From Prescottella equi (lineage in GTDB: Bacteria; Actinomycetota; Actinomycetes; Mycobacteriales; Mycobacteriaceae), in assembly GCF_020171745.1 (NCBI RefSeq), contig NZ_JAIVAH010000024.1, forward strand, positions 1-64,000: a stretch of DNA of 64,000 nt, written 5' to 3'. The translations under genes were made by a program, and so were the position numbers. Within the stretch, counting starts at the first letter, position 1. Each line of letters opens with the position of its first letter. Shown here piece after piece: positions 52,774 to 61,875 of this stretch. The notes under the pieces are model-generated. The model was not told the DNA's origin. It did not search any database and saw nothing but the letters and a program-made list of their open reading frames with translations.

Positions 52774-53132
52774 TCAATTTCCTCCCCTGATGTGGTTTCC
52801 GAGATCGGATCCAGTAGTGCGGTGACACTCTTGGCCACGGTGAACCACTCGGCGGTGCCCTCCGCGAGCGCCGTCCGGCCGTAGTCGGTCAACGAGTAGT
52901 ACTTCCGTGGCGGCCCCGCATCGGATCGGCGGCTTTCGGATTCGACCAATCCGGCCTTCTCGAGACGGGCGAGCAGCGGGTAGGACGAACCTCCCGCGAC
53001 CAGTAGGTCCCGCTCGGCCAGTCGCTCGGTGAGTTCGTAGCCGTAGACGGGTTCTTCCTGAAGCAGAGCGAGCAGGCAGAGATCGAGCACTCCCCGCAGG
53101 ATCAGGCTGCGGCGCTCGACCGAAGGACTCAT
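52770..53132 (-). CDS. PadR family transcriptional regulator
   Basis: A 120-residue PadR winged helix. It has LILRGVLDLCLLALLQEEPVYGYELT (shortened here) as the N-terminal helices, SSYPLLARLEKAGLVESE as the recognition helix, and RKYYSLTDYGRTAL as the wing. ATG 53132 is chosen. Directly upstream lies an inverted repeat likely to be its own operator. It overlaps the membrane gene downstream by four bases. Confidence 0.9.
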   Translation of the reverse strand: MSPSVERRSLILRGVLDLCLLALLQEEPVYGYELTERLAERDLLVAGGSSYPLLARLEKAGLVESESRRSDAGPPRKYYSLTDYGRTALAEGTAEWFTVAKSVTALLDPISETTSGEEIE

Positions 53133-53138
53133 GCACAG

Positions 53139-53171
53139 CAAGATAGCACTATCTTGGTAAGCAAGATAGTG
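53139..53171 (-). promoter_or_regulatory. PadR operator: palindrome plus extra half-site
   Basis: CAAGATAG (53139-53146) and CTATCTTG (53149-53156) form a palindrome with a two-base centre. A further half-site CAAGATAGTG follows at 53162-53171. The element begins seven bases upstream of the padR ATG, where promoter and leader must lie, so self-repression is likely. Confidence 0.7.
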
Positions 53172-53183
53172 TTTCGGAAAACT

Positions 53184-53212
53184 GCCCCGCCGATCGCCGG
53201 GATCGACGGGGC
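53184..53212 (-). terminator. Terminator after msrB
   Basis: GCCCCGCCGATC pairs with GATCGACGGGGC with one mismatch around a GCCGG loop. On the minus strand it is followed by a TTTT run, and it lies just beyond the msrB stop at 53234. Confidence 0.65.
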
Positions 53213-53233
53213 ATCAGTGTTCGGGCGGAGCGG

Positions 53234-53674
53234 TTATCCCTCTCCCTCGGCCGGCTGCAGCGTGAGCGAGATGCTGTTGATGCAGTACCGCTGGTCGGTC
53301 GGGGTGGGGTAGCCCTCACCCTCGAAGACGTGACCGAGGTGGCTGTGACAGTTGCTGCACAGCACCTCGACGCGGTGCATGCCCAGCGTGTCGTCGGCGC
53401 GCAGAATCACCGCGTCGGAGTCGGCCGGGTCGAAGAACGACGGCCACCCGCAGTGCGAATCGAACTTCTCGGTGCTGCGGAACAACTCCGCCCCGCACGC
53501 CCGGCAGCGGTAGACGCCCTCGGTCTTGGTGTCCGTGTACTCGCCGACGTGCGGCGGCTCGGTGCCCGCCTGCCGGAGGACGCGGTACTCCTCGGGCGTG
53601 AGGTGCGCGCGCCACTCGCCGTCGTTGCGACGGAACTTCGGTTCGGGCAGGCCGGAATCCTGTGTGGAACTCAT
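53234..53674 (-). CDS. msrB: Peptide-methionine (R)-S-oxide reductase
   Basis: A 146-residue MsrB. Zinc-binding CRACG (residues near 57) and CSNCH (near 106) are present, along with HCGWPSFFDP and the catalytic Cys in RYCINSISL. It reduces methionine-R-sulfoxide in proteins with thioredoxin, repairing oxidative damage in the cytosol. It lies 31 bases downstream of aftC in the same direction, as in mycobacteria (Rv2673-Rv2674). It ends at its own hairpin. Confidence 0.96.
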   Translation of the reverse strand: MSSTQDSGLPEPKFRRNDGEWRAHLTPEEYRVLRQAGTEPPHVGEYTDTKTEGVYRCRACGAELFRSTEKFDSHCGWPSFFDPADSDAVILRADDTLGMHRVEVLCSNCHSHLGHVFEGEGYPTPTDQRYCINSISLTLQPAEGEG

Positions 53675-53705
53675 GGCACCACGCTAATACGTCCGGCCCC
53701 GCGGC

Positions 53706-54974
53706 TCAGACCTTCGCGGGCACCGTGGAGTCGGGACGGCCGTCGGCGTCGACCAGGAAGTCCGGATCGATCCCCTTGTCGAGCCGACCCTCGCGCTTCG
53801 CGGTGAAGTAGCGATTGACCAGCACCGAGAAGATCACGATGATCAGCAGACTCCAGCCGTACGTGGGCTTGAGGTACTCGACGGCGCGGCCCTCCTCCAC
53901 GAACCGGGTCGAGAACCAGGCGTCGGCGCTGAGGAATCCGTACGCCGCGAGCCACGCCGGCCAGTTCCGCATCACGCTGTTGCGCAGCACCACTGTCATC
54001 AGCAGCGGGAACAGCAGCATCGAGTAGTACATCTGTCCCAGCGACAGCAGCAGGAACGATCCCACCATCAGCAGGCCCGCCGTCGTGGTCACGTAGAACA
54101 GTTCGTCGTGGCGGTAGTAGCGGTACAGCAGCCACAGCGACACGGCGCCCATCGCCGCGAACGCGATCCGAAGTGCCCAGATCATCGCGTCCGGCAGTCC
54201 GAAGTAGGTGCCGTTGCCGACGATCGCGCTGTTGAAGTAGTCGCGGGACTCCGACAGGTACGGCAGCGTGTGCTCGATATACGCCATCGGGTCGGCGGCC
54301 AGGGGCCACGCCACCGCCATGAGGACCAGCGGGATGCCGATCGCGGTGACGAACACCTTCCACTGGCCACGAACCAGCGGCAGCAGCAGCAGTGGCGCGA
54401 GGATCGGCTTGATCGCGAAGGTGAGTCCGATCGCCGTGCCCGCCCACAGATCCCGGCGGCGCAACAGCAGCGCGAGGAAAGACACCTCGGCGAGCAGGAC
54501 GAGGCCGTTGATGTTCGAGAAGATCAGGGTGTTCGACACCGTCTCGGTGGAGAACGCGGCGAAGATCAGGATCGGCGCGGCGATCGAGTTCCACGCGAGG
54601 TCGAACATCTTCAGCAGGACGAACAGCGCGATGATCACCGCGATCGCGTTGGCCAGGATGAACAGCCAGCGGGACTTCTCCGGATCGAGGACCGCGATCG
54701 GCGCGAGCAACATGGTGCCGCTCGGGGGGTAGAGGTAGTGCGGGTCCACCGAGTTGAAGTTGGCGGTGTAGACGTCCTGACGATTCAGGAAGGCCAGTGC
54801 CGCGTTGTAGACCGGCGCGTAGTCGTCGGTGATCGAACCGTTGACAGCCTTGACGACTATCCGGTGGATCACGGTCATGACGGCCAGAGGCCACATGACG
54901 AAATTGATGACCTCGGCGGTGGTGCGGCCCGTACGCGGCTCGAATCGTCGAAGGAACACTACGGCACGGTACAC
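53706..54974 (-). CDS. aftC: Alpha-(1,3)-arabinofuranosyltransferase AftC (GT87)
   Basis: A 422-residue membrane glycosyltransferase with ten or more helices. Conserved elements of AftC are clear: NGSITDDYAPVYNAALAF, VDPHYLYPPSGTMLLAP, TETVSNTLIFSNINGLVLL, SRDYFNSAIVGNGTYFGLP and YLKPTYGWSLL. It uses decaprenylphosphoryl-arabinose to put alpha-1,3 branches on arabinogalactan and lipoarabinomannan on the outer side of the membrane. GTG 54974 gives an N-terminus like the mycobacterial one. Confidence 0.93.
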   Translation of the reverse strand: MYRAVVFLRRFEPRTGRTTAEVINFVMWPLAVMTVIHRIVVKAVNGSITDDYAPVYNAALAFLNRQDVYTANFNSVDPHYLYPPSGTMLLAPIAVLDPEKSRWLFILANAIAVIIALFVLLKMFDLAWNSIAAPILIFAAFSTETVSNTLIFSNINGLVLLAEVSFLALLLRRRDLWAGTAIGLTFAIKPILAPLLLLPLVRGQWKVFVTAIGIPLVLMAVAWPLAADPMAYIEHTLPYLSESRDYFNSAIVGNGTYFGLPDAMIWALRIAFAAMGAVSLWLLYRYYRHDELFYVTTTAGLLMVGSFLLLSLGQMYYSMLLFPLLMTVVLRNSVMRNWPAWLAAYGFLSADAWFSTRFVEEGRAVEYLKPTYGWSLLIIVIFSVLVNRYFTAKREGRLDKGIDPDFLVDADGRPDSTVPAKV

Positions 54975-55011
54975 CGCCGCCGTGATTGTCGGGGTCGGCC
55001 ACCCCGTACGG

Positions 55012-56553
55012 TCACGCGGGGCACACACCCGCGTTCGGCGGCAGGGCTCCGGATTCGAGGTAGCGCGAGAGGAATTGGCGCGCACAGTCCGAATGGGTCG
55101 TCACCGGATGGCCGTACCCCTCCCACGAGATGCCGGACCACTTCGCGCCCGCGCTCGTGAGCGTGCCCGTCACGGTCGGCAGCCCGGCGTTGCCGACGAT
55201 CGGGTCCGCCGCGCCGGACAGCACCAGGACCGGGATCGGGATGCTGCTCGGCAGCGCCGGCGGGGGCATCGTCGGCCATGCCGAACACCGCAGCAAGGCG
55301 AGGGCCGCATCCGACCCGAACGTGGGGTAGCGGGCGCCCCACTCGGTCTGCAGTTCCCGGACACGGCCGGGCCCGGGCCACTGCTGGCCGTCGCTGCACC
55401 GGGCGACGAACTGGCCGTCGGTGCCGACCGTCGCTTCGGTCGCGGCGACCAGACCCGACAACGGAGCCGGGTCGCCGGACCCGGCAGCGGCGAGGACGTC
55501 GGACAGCTCCCGGACCCGGTCCGGCTGATCGCTGCGGGGCGAGCCGAGGAACGCCGTGATCGTCGTGAGCAACGCGCTCGCCGACACCGTCCCCACGCCG
55601 CCCGTGGCCGCCTTGTCGCGCAGCGAGATCACGGCGGCGGTCGGATCGGGGCCGAGGGAGCAGGTGAGGGCGGCGCAGCGGCGGGCGAAGGCCGTGAGTG
55701 CGGCCTCCTGCCCCTGCACGCGCTGTTCGCCGACGGTTGCCGCGTTCGCGGTGGTCGCGGGCGGCGAGTCCAGCACGAGCCGCCCGACGCGGTCCGGGTA
55801 GCGCGCGGCGTACGCCAACGTGACCGACGCCCCGTTCCCGGTGCCGATCAGCCCCAGCCGGTCGACCTGCCACGTGCGGCGCAACTGTTCGAGGTCGTCC
55901 GCCGCATGGCCGGTGTCGAAGGCGAGTTCGGCGGGTTGCAGCGTGTCGGTGCAGGCAGTGGTGGCGTGACGACTCGCTTCTGCGACCCGATCGGCGTCGG
56001 CGGGGCCGCCGCCGGACTGGCCGAGATCGGCGAGGACACGACGATCGAACGTCCGGCCGCAGTCGATCGGCGTCGACGACCCGGTGCCGCGCCGGTCGAT
56101 CGCCACGATCGGATGCCGCTCGAGCAGGCCCGCCGCAGGGCCTGCGGCGAGTGCGGCCAGCGTCGTCGCCGACGCGATGTCCGAGCCGGAGGTGAGCACG
56201 AGCGGGGCGGCATCGGCGGGTGTCGCGGCGAGCCGCGCGCGTAGCGCGCCCACCTCGATCGCGCCGGAGGCCGGGCCGCTCGGGTCTACCGGCGCGGTGT
56301 AGCTGCCGCATTCGAGGACGAGACCGGCGGGTCCCGCGCCGAGCCCCAGCCGCGTGAGTGTGGCCGCGGTGCAGTCGGACCACGCCAGATCGCGGGTCGG
56401 CGTCTGCAACACGGGCGCGTCCGGCGTCGAATCCGACGTCGGCGCGGATCCGCTGCCGTGCTCGACGACCGCGACGTCCGGGCGGATCGACGGTCCCGCG
56501 CCGCACGCGGTGCACACGGCCAGCACGATCGCGACGATCCCGATTCTCCGCAT
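55012..56553 (-). CDS. Exported alpha/beta hydrolase (TAP-like C-terminus), nucleophile position is Gly
   Basis: A 513-residue exported protein. The signal peptide is MRRIGIVAIVLAVCTAC, with Cys17 a possible lipid-attachment residue. The hydrolase fold has PIVAIDRRGTGSS, then LGLIGTGNGASVTLAYA, and a TAP-like C-terminal part with VLVLSGAADPIVG (Asp) and GYGHPVTTHSDC (His). At the elbow the expected G-x-S-x-G reads GTGNG with Gly239, so the usual Ser is absent. It sits where Rv2672 lies in M. tuberculosis. Activity is uncertain. Confidence 0.83.
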   Translation of the reverse strand: MRRIGIVAIVLAVCTACGAGPSIRPDVAVVEHGSGSAPTSDSTPDAPVLQTPTRDLAWSDCTAATLTRLGLGAGPAGLVLECGSYTAPVDPSGPASGAIEVGALRARLAATPADAAPLVLTSGSDIASATTLAALAAGPAAGLLERHPIVAIDRRGTGSSTPIDCGRTFDRRVLADLGQSGGGPADADRVAEASRHATTACTDTLQPAELAFDTGHAADDLEQLRRTWQVDRLGLIGTGNGASVTLAYAARYPDRVGRLVLDSPPATTANAATVGEQRVQGQEAALTAFARRCAALTCSLGPDPTAAVISLRDKAATGGVGTVSASALLTTITAFLGSPRSDQPDRVRELSDVLAAAGSGDPAPLSGLVAATEATVGTDGQFVARCSDGQQWPGPGRVRELQTEWGARYPTFGSDAALALLRCSAWPTMPPPALPSSIPIPVLVLSGAADPIVGNAGLPTVTGTLTSAGAKWSGISWEGYGHPVTTHSDCARQFLSRYLESGALPPNAGVCPA

Positions 56554-56582
56554 GCCGGACAGCCTGCCAGGTCGGTGACCGG

Positions 56583-57371
56583 TCACGCCCGTACCCACCG
56601 GGTCAGTAGCGTGCCGTCGGCGTCGGCCAGCACGTGCCCTCGGGTCATCGCCGTCGGAACGGCAGTGGGGGAGAGTGAGATCCGGCCGGCGTCGCCGCCG
56701 ACCAGGAACGGCGACGTCGTCAGGCACAGCTCGTTCACGACGCCGTCGGCGACGAGGTTGCCGAACAGCCCGGGACCGCCCTCGCACAGCACGCGCCGCA
56801 GCCCCCGGCGGTCGAGGGCGCGCACGAGATCCGTTCCGTGAACCTCATGCTCGGCGACGATCTCGACGTCGGCGCCGGCGTCGCGAAGGCGCTGCAGGCG
56901 TGCGGCATCGGCGCCCGCGGAGGTCAGGACCAGCGGTGGGACGGTGGTGTCGGTGAACAGCCGCGATGCGGGATCCAGTCGGGCGCCGGCTGTGACGACC
57001 GCGATCGGCGGGACCGCGGACAGGCCGGATCGCTCCCGTCGAGCGGCCAGCTCGGTGTCGGTGCGGGCGCCCCCGTAGTTCTCGCTGCGTGCGGTGCCCG
57101 CGCCGACCACGATGACGTCGGCGAGTTCGCGCAGCACCGTGAACACGCGCTTGTCGGCGGGCGTGCCGAGTCCGGCGCTGACACCGTCGACGGACACGGC
57201 GCCGTCGACGCTCGCGACGAAATTGGCGCGGATCCAAGGGCTGCCGAGTTGGTCCGGATATCCGTACAGTGAACGGAGGTCGTCGTCGCTCAGCTCCGGC
57301 GGCCGCGCGCTGCTGCCTTCATCCCGTGTGAGGTAGGTCGCAATATCGAGACGGTGCACGTGTTCGATCAC
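56583..57371 (-). CDS. RibD C-terminal-domain pyrimidine reductase
   Basis: A 262-residue reductase. It has PWIRANFVASVDGAVSVDG at the NADPH and substrate site, VIVVGAGTARSENYG, and RRVLCEGGPGLFGNLVADG. This is the RibD_C reductase fold (also DHFR-like), without the deaminase domain. The family reduces the ribosylamino-pyrimidine of riboflavin synthesis. The mycobacterial counterpart, Rv2671, is known for dihydrofolate-reductase-like activity. GTG 57371 is the likely start. It is divergent from zapE with 22 bases between. Confidence 0.86.
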   Translation of the reverse strand: MIEHVHRLDIATYLTRDEGSSARPPELSDDDLRSLYGYPDQLGSPWIRANFVASVDGAVSVDGVSAGLGTPADKRVFTVLRELADVIVVGAGTARSENYGGARTDTELAARRERSGLSAVPPIAVVTAGARLDPASRLFTDTTVPPLVLTSAGADAARLQRLRDAGADVEIVAEHEVHGTDLVRALDRRGLRRVLCEGGPGLFGNLVADGVVNELCLTTSPFLVGGDAGRISLSPTAVPTAMTRGHVLADADGTLLTRWVRA

Positions 57372-57393
57372 AGCACGTCGATACGCTCAGTGC

Positions 57394-58407
57394 ATGCATG
57401 CACGTCTTGTCGATCGCAATCCGGTGGTGCCGGCCGATCAATTGGTTGCTCAGATGGTGCCCCCGGCGATGTTCGACGAGGTCAGTTTCGCGTCCTACAT
57501 TCCCGATCCGAAGGAGCCGAGCCAGGCCGCCGCGGTCGCCAAGGCCGAGGAGTTCTCGGGCAAGGTCGCCAAGATCCGGAGTGGTGGACGCCGTGGACTG
57601 TTCGGCAAGAAGGCGCCGTCCACCGGTGCCGGTCTGTACCTCGACGGCGGCTTCGGTGTCGGCAAGACCCACCTGCTCGCCTCGATCTTCCACAGCTCGC
57701 CGTCGCCCAAGGCGTTCGGCACGTTCGTCGAGCTGACGCACGTCGTCGGTGCTCTCGGGTTCAACAAGGCCGTCGAGGAACTGTCCTCGCACAGCGTGCT
57801 GTGCATCGACGAGTTCGAGCTCGACGATCCGGGCGACACGATGCTCGTCTCACGTCTGCTGACCGAACTGTCGGCGCGCGGCGTGTCGATCGTCGCGACG
57901 TCGAACACCCTGCCCGGTCAGCTGGGCGAGGGCCGCTTCGCGGCGCAGGACTTCCTGCGTGAGATCAAGAAGCTCGGTTCGATCTTCGAGACCATCCGCG
58001 TCGACGGTCCGGACTACCGCCACCGCGACCTGCCGCCGGCCCCCGAGCCGACCGACGACGCCGATCTGATCGAGCGCGCCGACGCGATCGACGGGGCAAC
58101 GCTCGATGACTTCGACGAGCTGTGCGCGCACCTGAGCACGCTGCACCCCTCGCGCTACGGCAAGTTGATCGAGGGCATTCCCGCGGTGTTCATCAAGGGT
58201 GTCCATCCGGCCTCCGACCAGTCGGTCGCGCTGCGCCTGGTGGTCCTCGCCGACCGTCTGTACGACGCCAGCATCCCGGTCACGGTGTCGGGCGCGAAGC
58301 TCGACGAGATCTTCACCCCGGAAATGTTGGCCGGCGGCTACAAGAAGAAGTACCTGCGCGCGACGTCGCGCCTGCTCGCGCTCTCGCGTTTCGAGGTCGC
58401 GGCCTGA
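57394..58407 (+). CDS. zapE: ZapE/AFG1-like cell-division ATPase
   Basis: A 337-residue P-loop ATPase. Walker A is GGFGVGKTHLL (near 85), Walker B is LCIDEFELDDPGD, and sensor-like ATSNTLPGQLGEGRF and YRHRDLPPAP follow, all typical of the AFG1/ZapE family. In proteobacteria ZapE acts at the division ring; in actinobacteria the role is not proven. ATG 57394 (MHARLVDRNP) is chosen. It converges on the GNAT gene. Confidence 0.92.
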   Translation: MHARLVDRNPVVPADQLVAQMVPPAMFDEVSFASYIPDPKEPSQAAAVAKAEEFSGKVAKIRSGGRRGLFGKKAPSTGAGLYLDGGFGVGKTHLLASIFHSSPSPKAFGTFVELTHVVGALGFNKAVEELSSHSVLCIDEFELDDPGDTMLVSRLLTELSARGVSIVATSNTLPGQLGEGRFAAQDFLREIKKLGSIFETIRVDGPDYRHRDLPPAPEPTDDADLIERADAIDGATLDDFDELCAHLSTLHPSRYGKLIEGIPAVFIKGVHPASDQSVALRLVVLADRLYDASIPVTVSGAKLDEIFTPEMLAGGYKKKYLRATSRLLALSRFEVAA

Positions 58408-58434
58408 TCGAACCTTCGTGATGCGGCGCGGCCG

Positions 58435-58965
58435 TCAGAGGCTGCGCTGCATCACGAAGTCGTGGTGGGTCTGGGCGCCCACCCGGAAGGTCTTGGTCCC
58501 GACCTTCTCGAATCCGTTCTTGACGTAGAACCGCTGCGCCCGCTCGTTCTCCTGGTTGACGCCGAGCCACACGCCGGCGCAGTTCGCGTTGCGGGCATGA
58601 TCGACCGCCGCATCCATCAGCGCCACGGAGACGCCCGAACCGTGCCGGTCCGGCAGCACGTACAGCTTGCTGATCTCCGTCGTCGGGCGCAGCGACAGCG
58701 CGGACCGGATGTCGTCGTCCTCTGGTGTTCCGTCGACGAGCATCACGTAGCCGACGATCTCCCCGCCCGTGGTCGCCTTGAGGACCGTGCGCGACGGGTC
58801 GGTCAGGTATTCGCTGAACTTCTCGGCGGAGAGCACCTCGTCGATGAACGCCGCGATGTCCTCCTTGGTGGCGTGCGGGGGGCACGCGAGCGGGAAGGTC
58901 ACCGCGGCGACGTCGGCGAGCGCCTCTGCGTCCCACAGTCCGGCGCGGTCCACGGAAATCGTCAC
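58435..58965 (-). CDS. GNAT family N-acetyltransferase
   Basis: A 176-residue GNAT. It has ISKLYVLPDRHGSGVSVALMDAA with the acetyl-CoA loop (RHGSGV), AGVWLGVNQENERAQRFYVKNG shortened here, and FEKVGTKTFRVG at the end. It transfers an acetyl group to an amine; the substrate is unknown. GAGGTGAAGCT directly before GTG 58965 sets the start. It matches the Rv2669 position. Confidence 0.87.
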   Translation of the reverse strand: MTISVDRAGLWDAEALADVAAVTFPLACPPHATKEDIAAFIDEVLSAEKFSEYLTDPSRTVLKATTGGEIVGYVMLVDGTPEDDDIRSALSLRPTTEISKLYVLPDRHGSGVSVALMDAAVDHARNANCAGVWLGVNQENERAQRFYVKNGFEKVGTKTFRVGAQTHHDFVMQRSL

Positions 58966-59028
58966 AGCTTCACCTCGGGTCCGTCGGGTCCGTCCCGGTA
59001 AGTACACCACTTTCCGGGACGGCTCCGG

Positions 59029-60246
59029 TCACGCGCCGGTGGGCGCGGACTCGGTCTCGGCGTCGCCGGACCGGGAACGCGTCGGGGCGAAAGCGGGCGC
59101 GAGCAGGAACAACGCGACCGCGAACAACAGTGGCGCCACGAACCCGATCCGGAGGTCGGACAGCGCCGCGATCCCGCCGATGACGCCGCCGGCGATCACC
59201 GTGCCCGCGTAGTTGAACAGGTTGATGCGAGCGATCACGGCGTCGGTCTGATCGGGTGGCGCCAGTCGTCCGGCGGCACTGAAGCTGAGCGGCGCGATGA
59301 CGGGGGCACCGAGGCCGACGATGAAGAATCCGGCGATCGCCACCGCGGGGGAGGGCGCCAGGACTGCGACCAGCAGACCGGCCACGCTGATCGCGGCACC
59401 GACTCGGACGACCGCGATCTCACCGAACCGGCGCACCCAGTAGTCGCCGGTGAGGCGCGAGATCAGCGCGGTCACCTGGTACGCGCCCATCGCGAGGGCC
59501 GCTGTCCCGGCATCGGAGAGCAGGACCTCCTTGAGATACAGCGGCGAGTAGGTGCCGATACCGAAGTCGATCGCGTAGAAGAGCATCATCGCGATGCCGA
59601 GCGCCAGGAACGGGCGCAACGGCACGGTCAGCGGTGCGGTCACCGACGTCGCGGCACGTTCGTGCCCGGTGCGCAGCAGGCGCGGTCCGATCCCCGCGCA
59701 GATCGCGGCCACCAGTGCGGCGCCGACGAGGACGGAGAGCTCGACCGACAGGTCGAGTGCCGAGCATGCCGCGACATAGCCGGCGCCGACGATTGCGCCG
59801 ACGCTCCACGACGCGTGGAACGACGAGAGGATGACCCGGCCGTAGGCGTGCTGAATGGACACCGCCTGCATGTTGGCGGCCGCGTCCACGATGCCGAGCC
59901 CGATGCCGTACAGCGCGAACGCCGCGAGGAAGGCCGGTGTCGACGTCGCTAGCGCGATGACCGCACCGCCGACCGCGATGACGAACAGGCCTGTACGCAG
60001 CGTCGTCCGGCTCGAGGTGGCCTTCGCGAGTTGCTCGGCCAGGACGCTGCCCACGCCGGCGACGATCGAGATACCGACGACGGTCACGGCGACGAGGGTG
60101 TCGCTGAAGCCGAGGTCGTCCTTGAACTGCGGAAGCTGGGTGAGCAGCACGGCCAGCAGGAACCCCTGCAAGCCGAACGCGACAGCCGCCGAGACTCTCG
60201 CCCCACTAAGGGTTTTCGTGTTTCGAATCACTGAACGAGTGTCCAA
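59029..60246 (-). CDS. MFS transporter (12 helices)
   Basis: A protein of about 405 residues with twelve hydrophobic helices. It opens with AAVAFGLQGFLLAVLLTQLP, and the loop between helices 2 and 3 is weakly conserved. The general form fits MFS sugar or drug transporters of the FucP/YbjJ kind. TTG 60246 with GGAG seven bases upstream is the best-supported start; GTG 60231 is an alternative without a ribosome site. It is divergent from the beta-glucosidase, which makes a glycoside or sugar substrate plausible. Confidence 0.8.
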   Translation of the reverse strand: MDTRSVIRNTKTLSGARVSAAVAFGLQGFLLAVLLTQLPQFKDDLGFSDTLVAVTVVGISIVAGVGSVLAEQLAKATSSRTTLRTGLFVIAVGGAVIALATSTPAFLAAFALYGIGLGIVDAAANMQAVSIQHAYGRVILSSFHASWSVGAIVGAGYVAACSALDLSVELSVLVGAALVAAICAGIGPRLLRTGHERAATSVTAPLTVPLRPFLALGIAMMLFYAIDFGIGTYSPLYLKEVLLSDAGTAALAMGAYQVTALISRLTGDYWVRRFGEIAVVRVGAAISVAGLLVAVLAPSPAVAIAGFFIVGLGAPVIAPLSFSAAGRLAPPDQTDAVIARINLFNYAGTVIAGGVIGGIAALSDLRIGFVAPLLFAVALFLLAPAFAPTRSRSGDAETESAPTGA

Positions 60247-60289
60247 CAATCAGCTCCGTTTCGTGGCGTTCTCTGCTTCACTGCTCATC

Positions 60290-61675
60290 ATGGCGGCAGA
60301 GCATTCGTTTCCAGAGTTTCCCGGCGACTTCGTTTTCGGTGTCGCGGCAGCGGCATACCAGGTCGAGGGGGCGGTCGGCGAGGACGGCAGGGGCCGTTCG
60401 ATCTGGGACGAGTTCTGTTCGATCCCAGGGAAAGTCGTCCGAGGTGAGACCGGCGACATCGCGATCGACCACTACCACCGCTACCGCGAGGACGTCGCGC
60501 TCATGCGCGATCTCGGCATCGACTCCTACCGGCTGTCGGTGGCGTGGCCCCGGATCCAGCCGGACGGCAAGGGTGCGGTGAACGCGGCCGGGCTCGACTT
60601 CTACGACCGGTTGATCGACGAACTGTGCAATTCCGGCATCGCTCCGGCGGTCACGCTGTTCCACTGGGATCTGCCGCAGGCGTTGCAGGACGCCGGCGGC
60701 TGGCTGAACCGCGAGACGTCGTATCGGTTGGCCGAGTACGCGGCGATCGTGGGGGAGCGGCTCGGTGACCGGGTCGGTATGTGGATGCCGCTCAACGAAC
60801 CGGTCGTCCACACCCTCTACGGCCACGCGCTCGGTGTCCACGCGCCGGGACTCGAACTCGGGTTCGGCGCTCTGCAGGCCGCGCACCACCAGCTGCTCGG
60901 ACACGGACTGTCGGTGCAGGCGCTGCGCTCTGCAGGCTGTTCGAACATCGGGATCGCGTCGAATCATGCGCCGGTGCATGCCGCGACCGACGCCGAAGCG
61001 GATGTCGAGGCAGCGGACATCTACGACCACATCGTCAACTGGACGTTCGCCGACCCGGTGCTGCTGGGCAAGTACCCCGCGGACGAACTCGCGGCACTGC
61101 TCACCGGACCGGTCGACGACGACCTGGCGGTCATCGCGCAACCACTGGACTGGTTCGGGATCAACTACTACGAGCCGACCGTGATCGGTGCCCCGAAGGA
61201 GGGGGAAGGCTCGGAGGGTGTGCTCGAGGTCGACCTGCCCCCGGGCATGCCGTTCGCGCCGGTCGCACTCGAGGGATACCCGAAGACCGATTTCGGGTGG
61301 CCGATCGTCCCCGACGGACTGACCGAGATCCTGACGATCTTCCGGGACAGGTTCGGCGCGGCACTTCCGCCGGTGTACATCACGGAGAGCGGATGCTCGT
61401 TCCACGATCCGGACCCGGACTCGGCAGGCCGCGTGCGTGACGAGCGTCGCATCGCCTATCACGCCGACCATCTCACCGCGGTCCGCGCGGCGATGGATGC
61501 CGGCGTCGACGTCCGTGGGTACTTCGTGTGGTCGATCCTCGACAACTTCGAGTGGGCCGCCGGTTACCAGGAGCGGTTCGGCCTGGTGCATGTGGACTAC
61601 GACACACTCGTGCGGACCCCGAAGGATTCGTATCGGTGGTTCCAGCAGATGCTCGCGGCGAGGAAGGATTCCTGA
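60290..61675 (+). CDS. Glycoside hydrolase family 1 beta-glucosidase
   Basis: A 461-residue GH1 enzyme. It has FPGDFVFGVAAAAYQVEGA at the N-terminus, the acid/base Glu in MPLNEPVVH (about residue 169) and the nucleophile Glu in VYITESGCSF (about residue 366), followed by GYFVWSILDNFEW of the sugar-binding loop. It hydrolyses beta-glucosides or related glycosides with retention. No signal peptide is present, so it acts on imported substrates, perhaps those brought in by the divergent MFS transporter. Start ATG 60290. Confidence 0.95.
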   Translation: MAAEHSFPEFPGDFVFGVAAAAYQVEGAVGEDGRGRSIWDEFCSIPGKVVRGETGDIAIDHYHRYREDVALMRDLGIDSYRLSVAWPRIQPDGKGAVNAAGLDFYDRLIDELCNSGIAPAVTLFHWDLPQALQDAGGWLNRETSYRLAEYAAIVGERLGDRVGMWMPLNEPVVHTLYGHALGVHAPGLELGFGALQAAHHQLLGHGLSVQALRSAGCSNIGIASNHAPVHAATDAEADVEAADIYDHIVNWTFADPVLLGKYPADELAALLTGPVDDDLAVIAQPLDWFGINYYEPTVIGAPKEGEGSEGVLEVDLPPGMPFAPVALEGYPKTDFGWPIVPDGLTEILTIFRDRFGAALPPVYITESGCSFHDPDPDSAGRVRDERRIAYHADHLTAVRAAMDAGVDVRGYFVWSILDNFEWAAGYQERFGLVHVDYDTLVRTPKDSYRWFQQMLAARKDS

Positions 61676-61708
61676 GCCCGGTGCCCCCTAGGTGATCCGG
61701 AATTGGAT

Positions 61709-61746
61709 GAGCCCCAGCCGTGGATGGGGGGTCATGGCTGGGGCTC
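61709..61746 (+). terminator. Hairpin after the beta-glucosidase gene
   Basis: GAGCCCCAGCC (61709-61719) pairs with GGCTGGGGCTC (61736-61746), and three further pairs, one of them G-T, extend the stem. The loop is about ten bases. No clear T-run follows. Confidence 0.55.
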
Positions 61747-61835
61747 CGCACCATCGGGGGGATGGTACGGACGACGATACCTGAGGGATTCCTCATGTTC
61801 GAGTCGGGCGCAGCCGACGAATCCGGCGTCACATA

Positions 61836-61874
61836 CGAAAAGAGGCACCTCCGTGGGGGAGGTGCCTCTTTTCG
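61836..61874 (-). terminator. Terminator of the minus-strand tRNA operon
   Basis: A 17-base perfect stem (61836-61852 with 61858-61874) closes a five-base loop. On the minus strand the stem ends in CTCTTTTCG. It lies one base beyond the CCA end of the last tRNA of the operon. Confidence 0.9.
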
Positions 61875-61875
61875 G

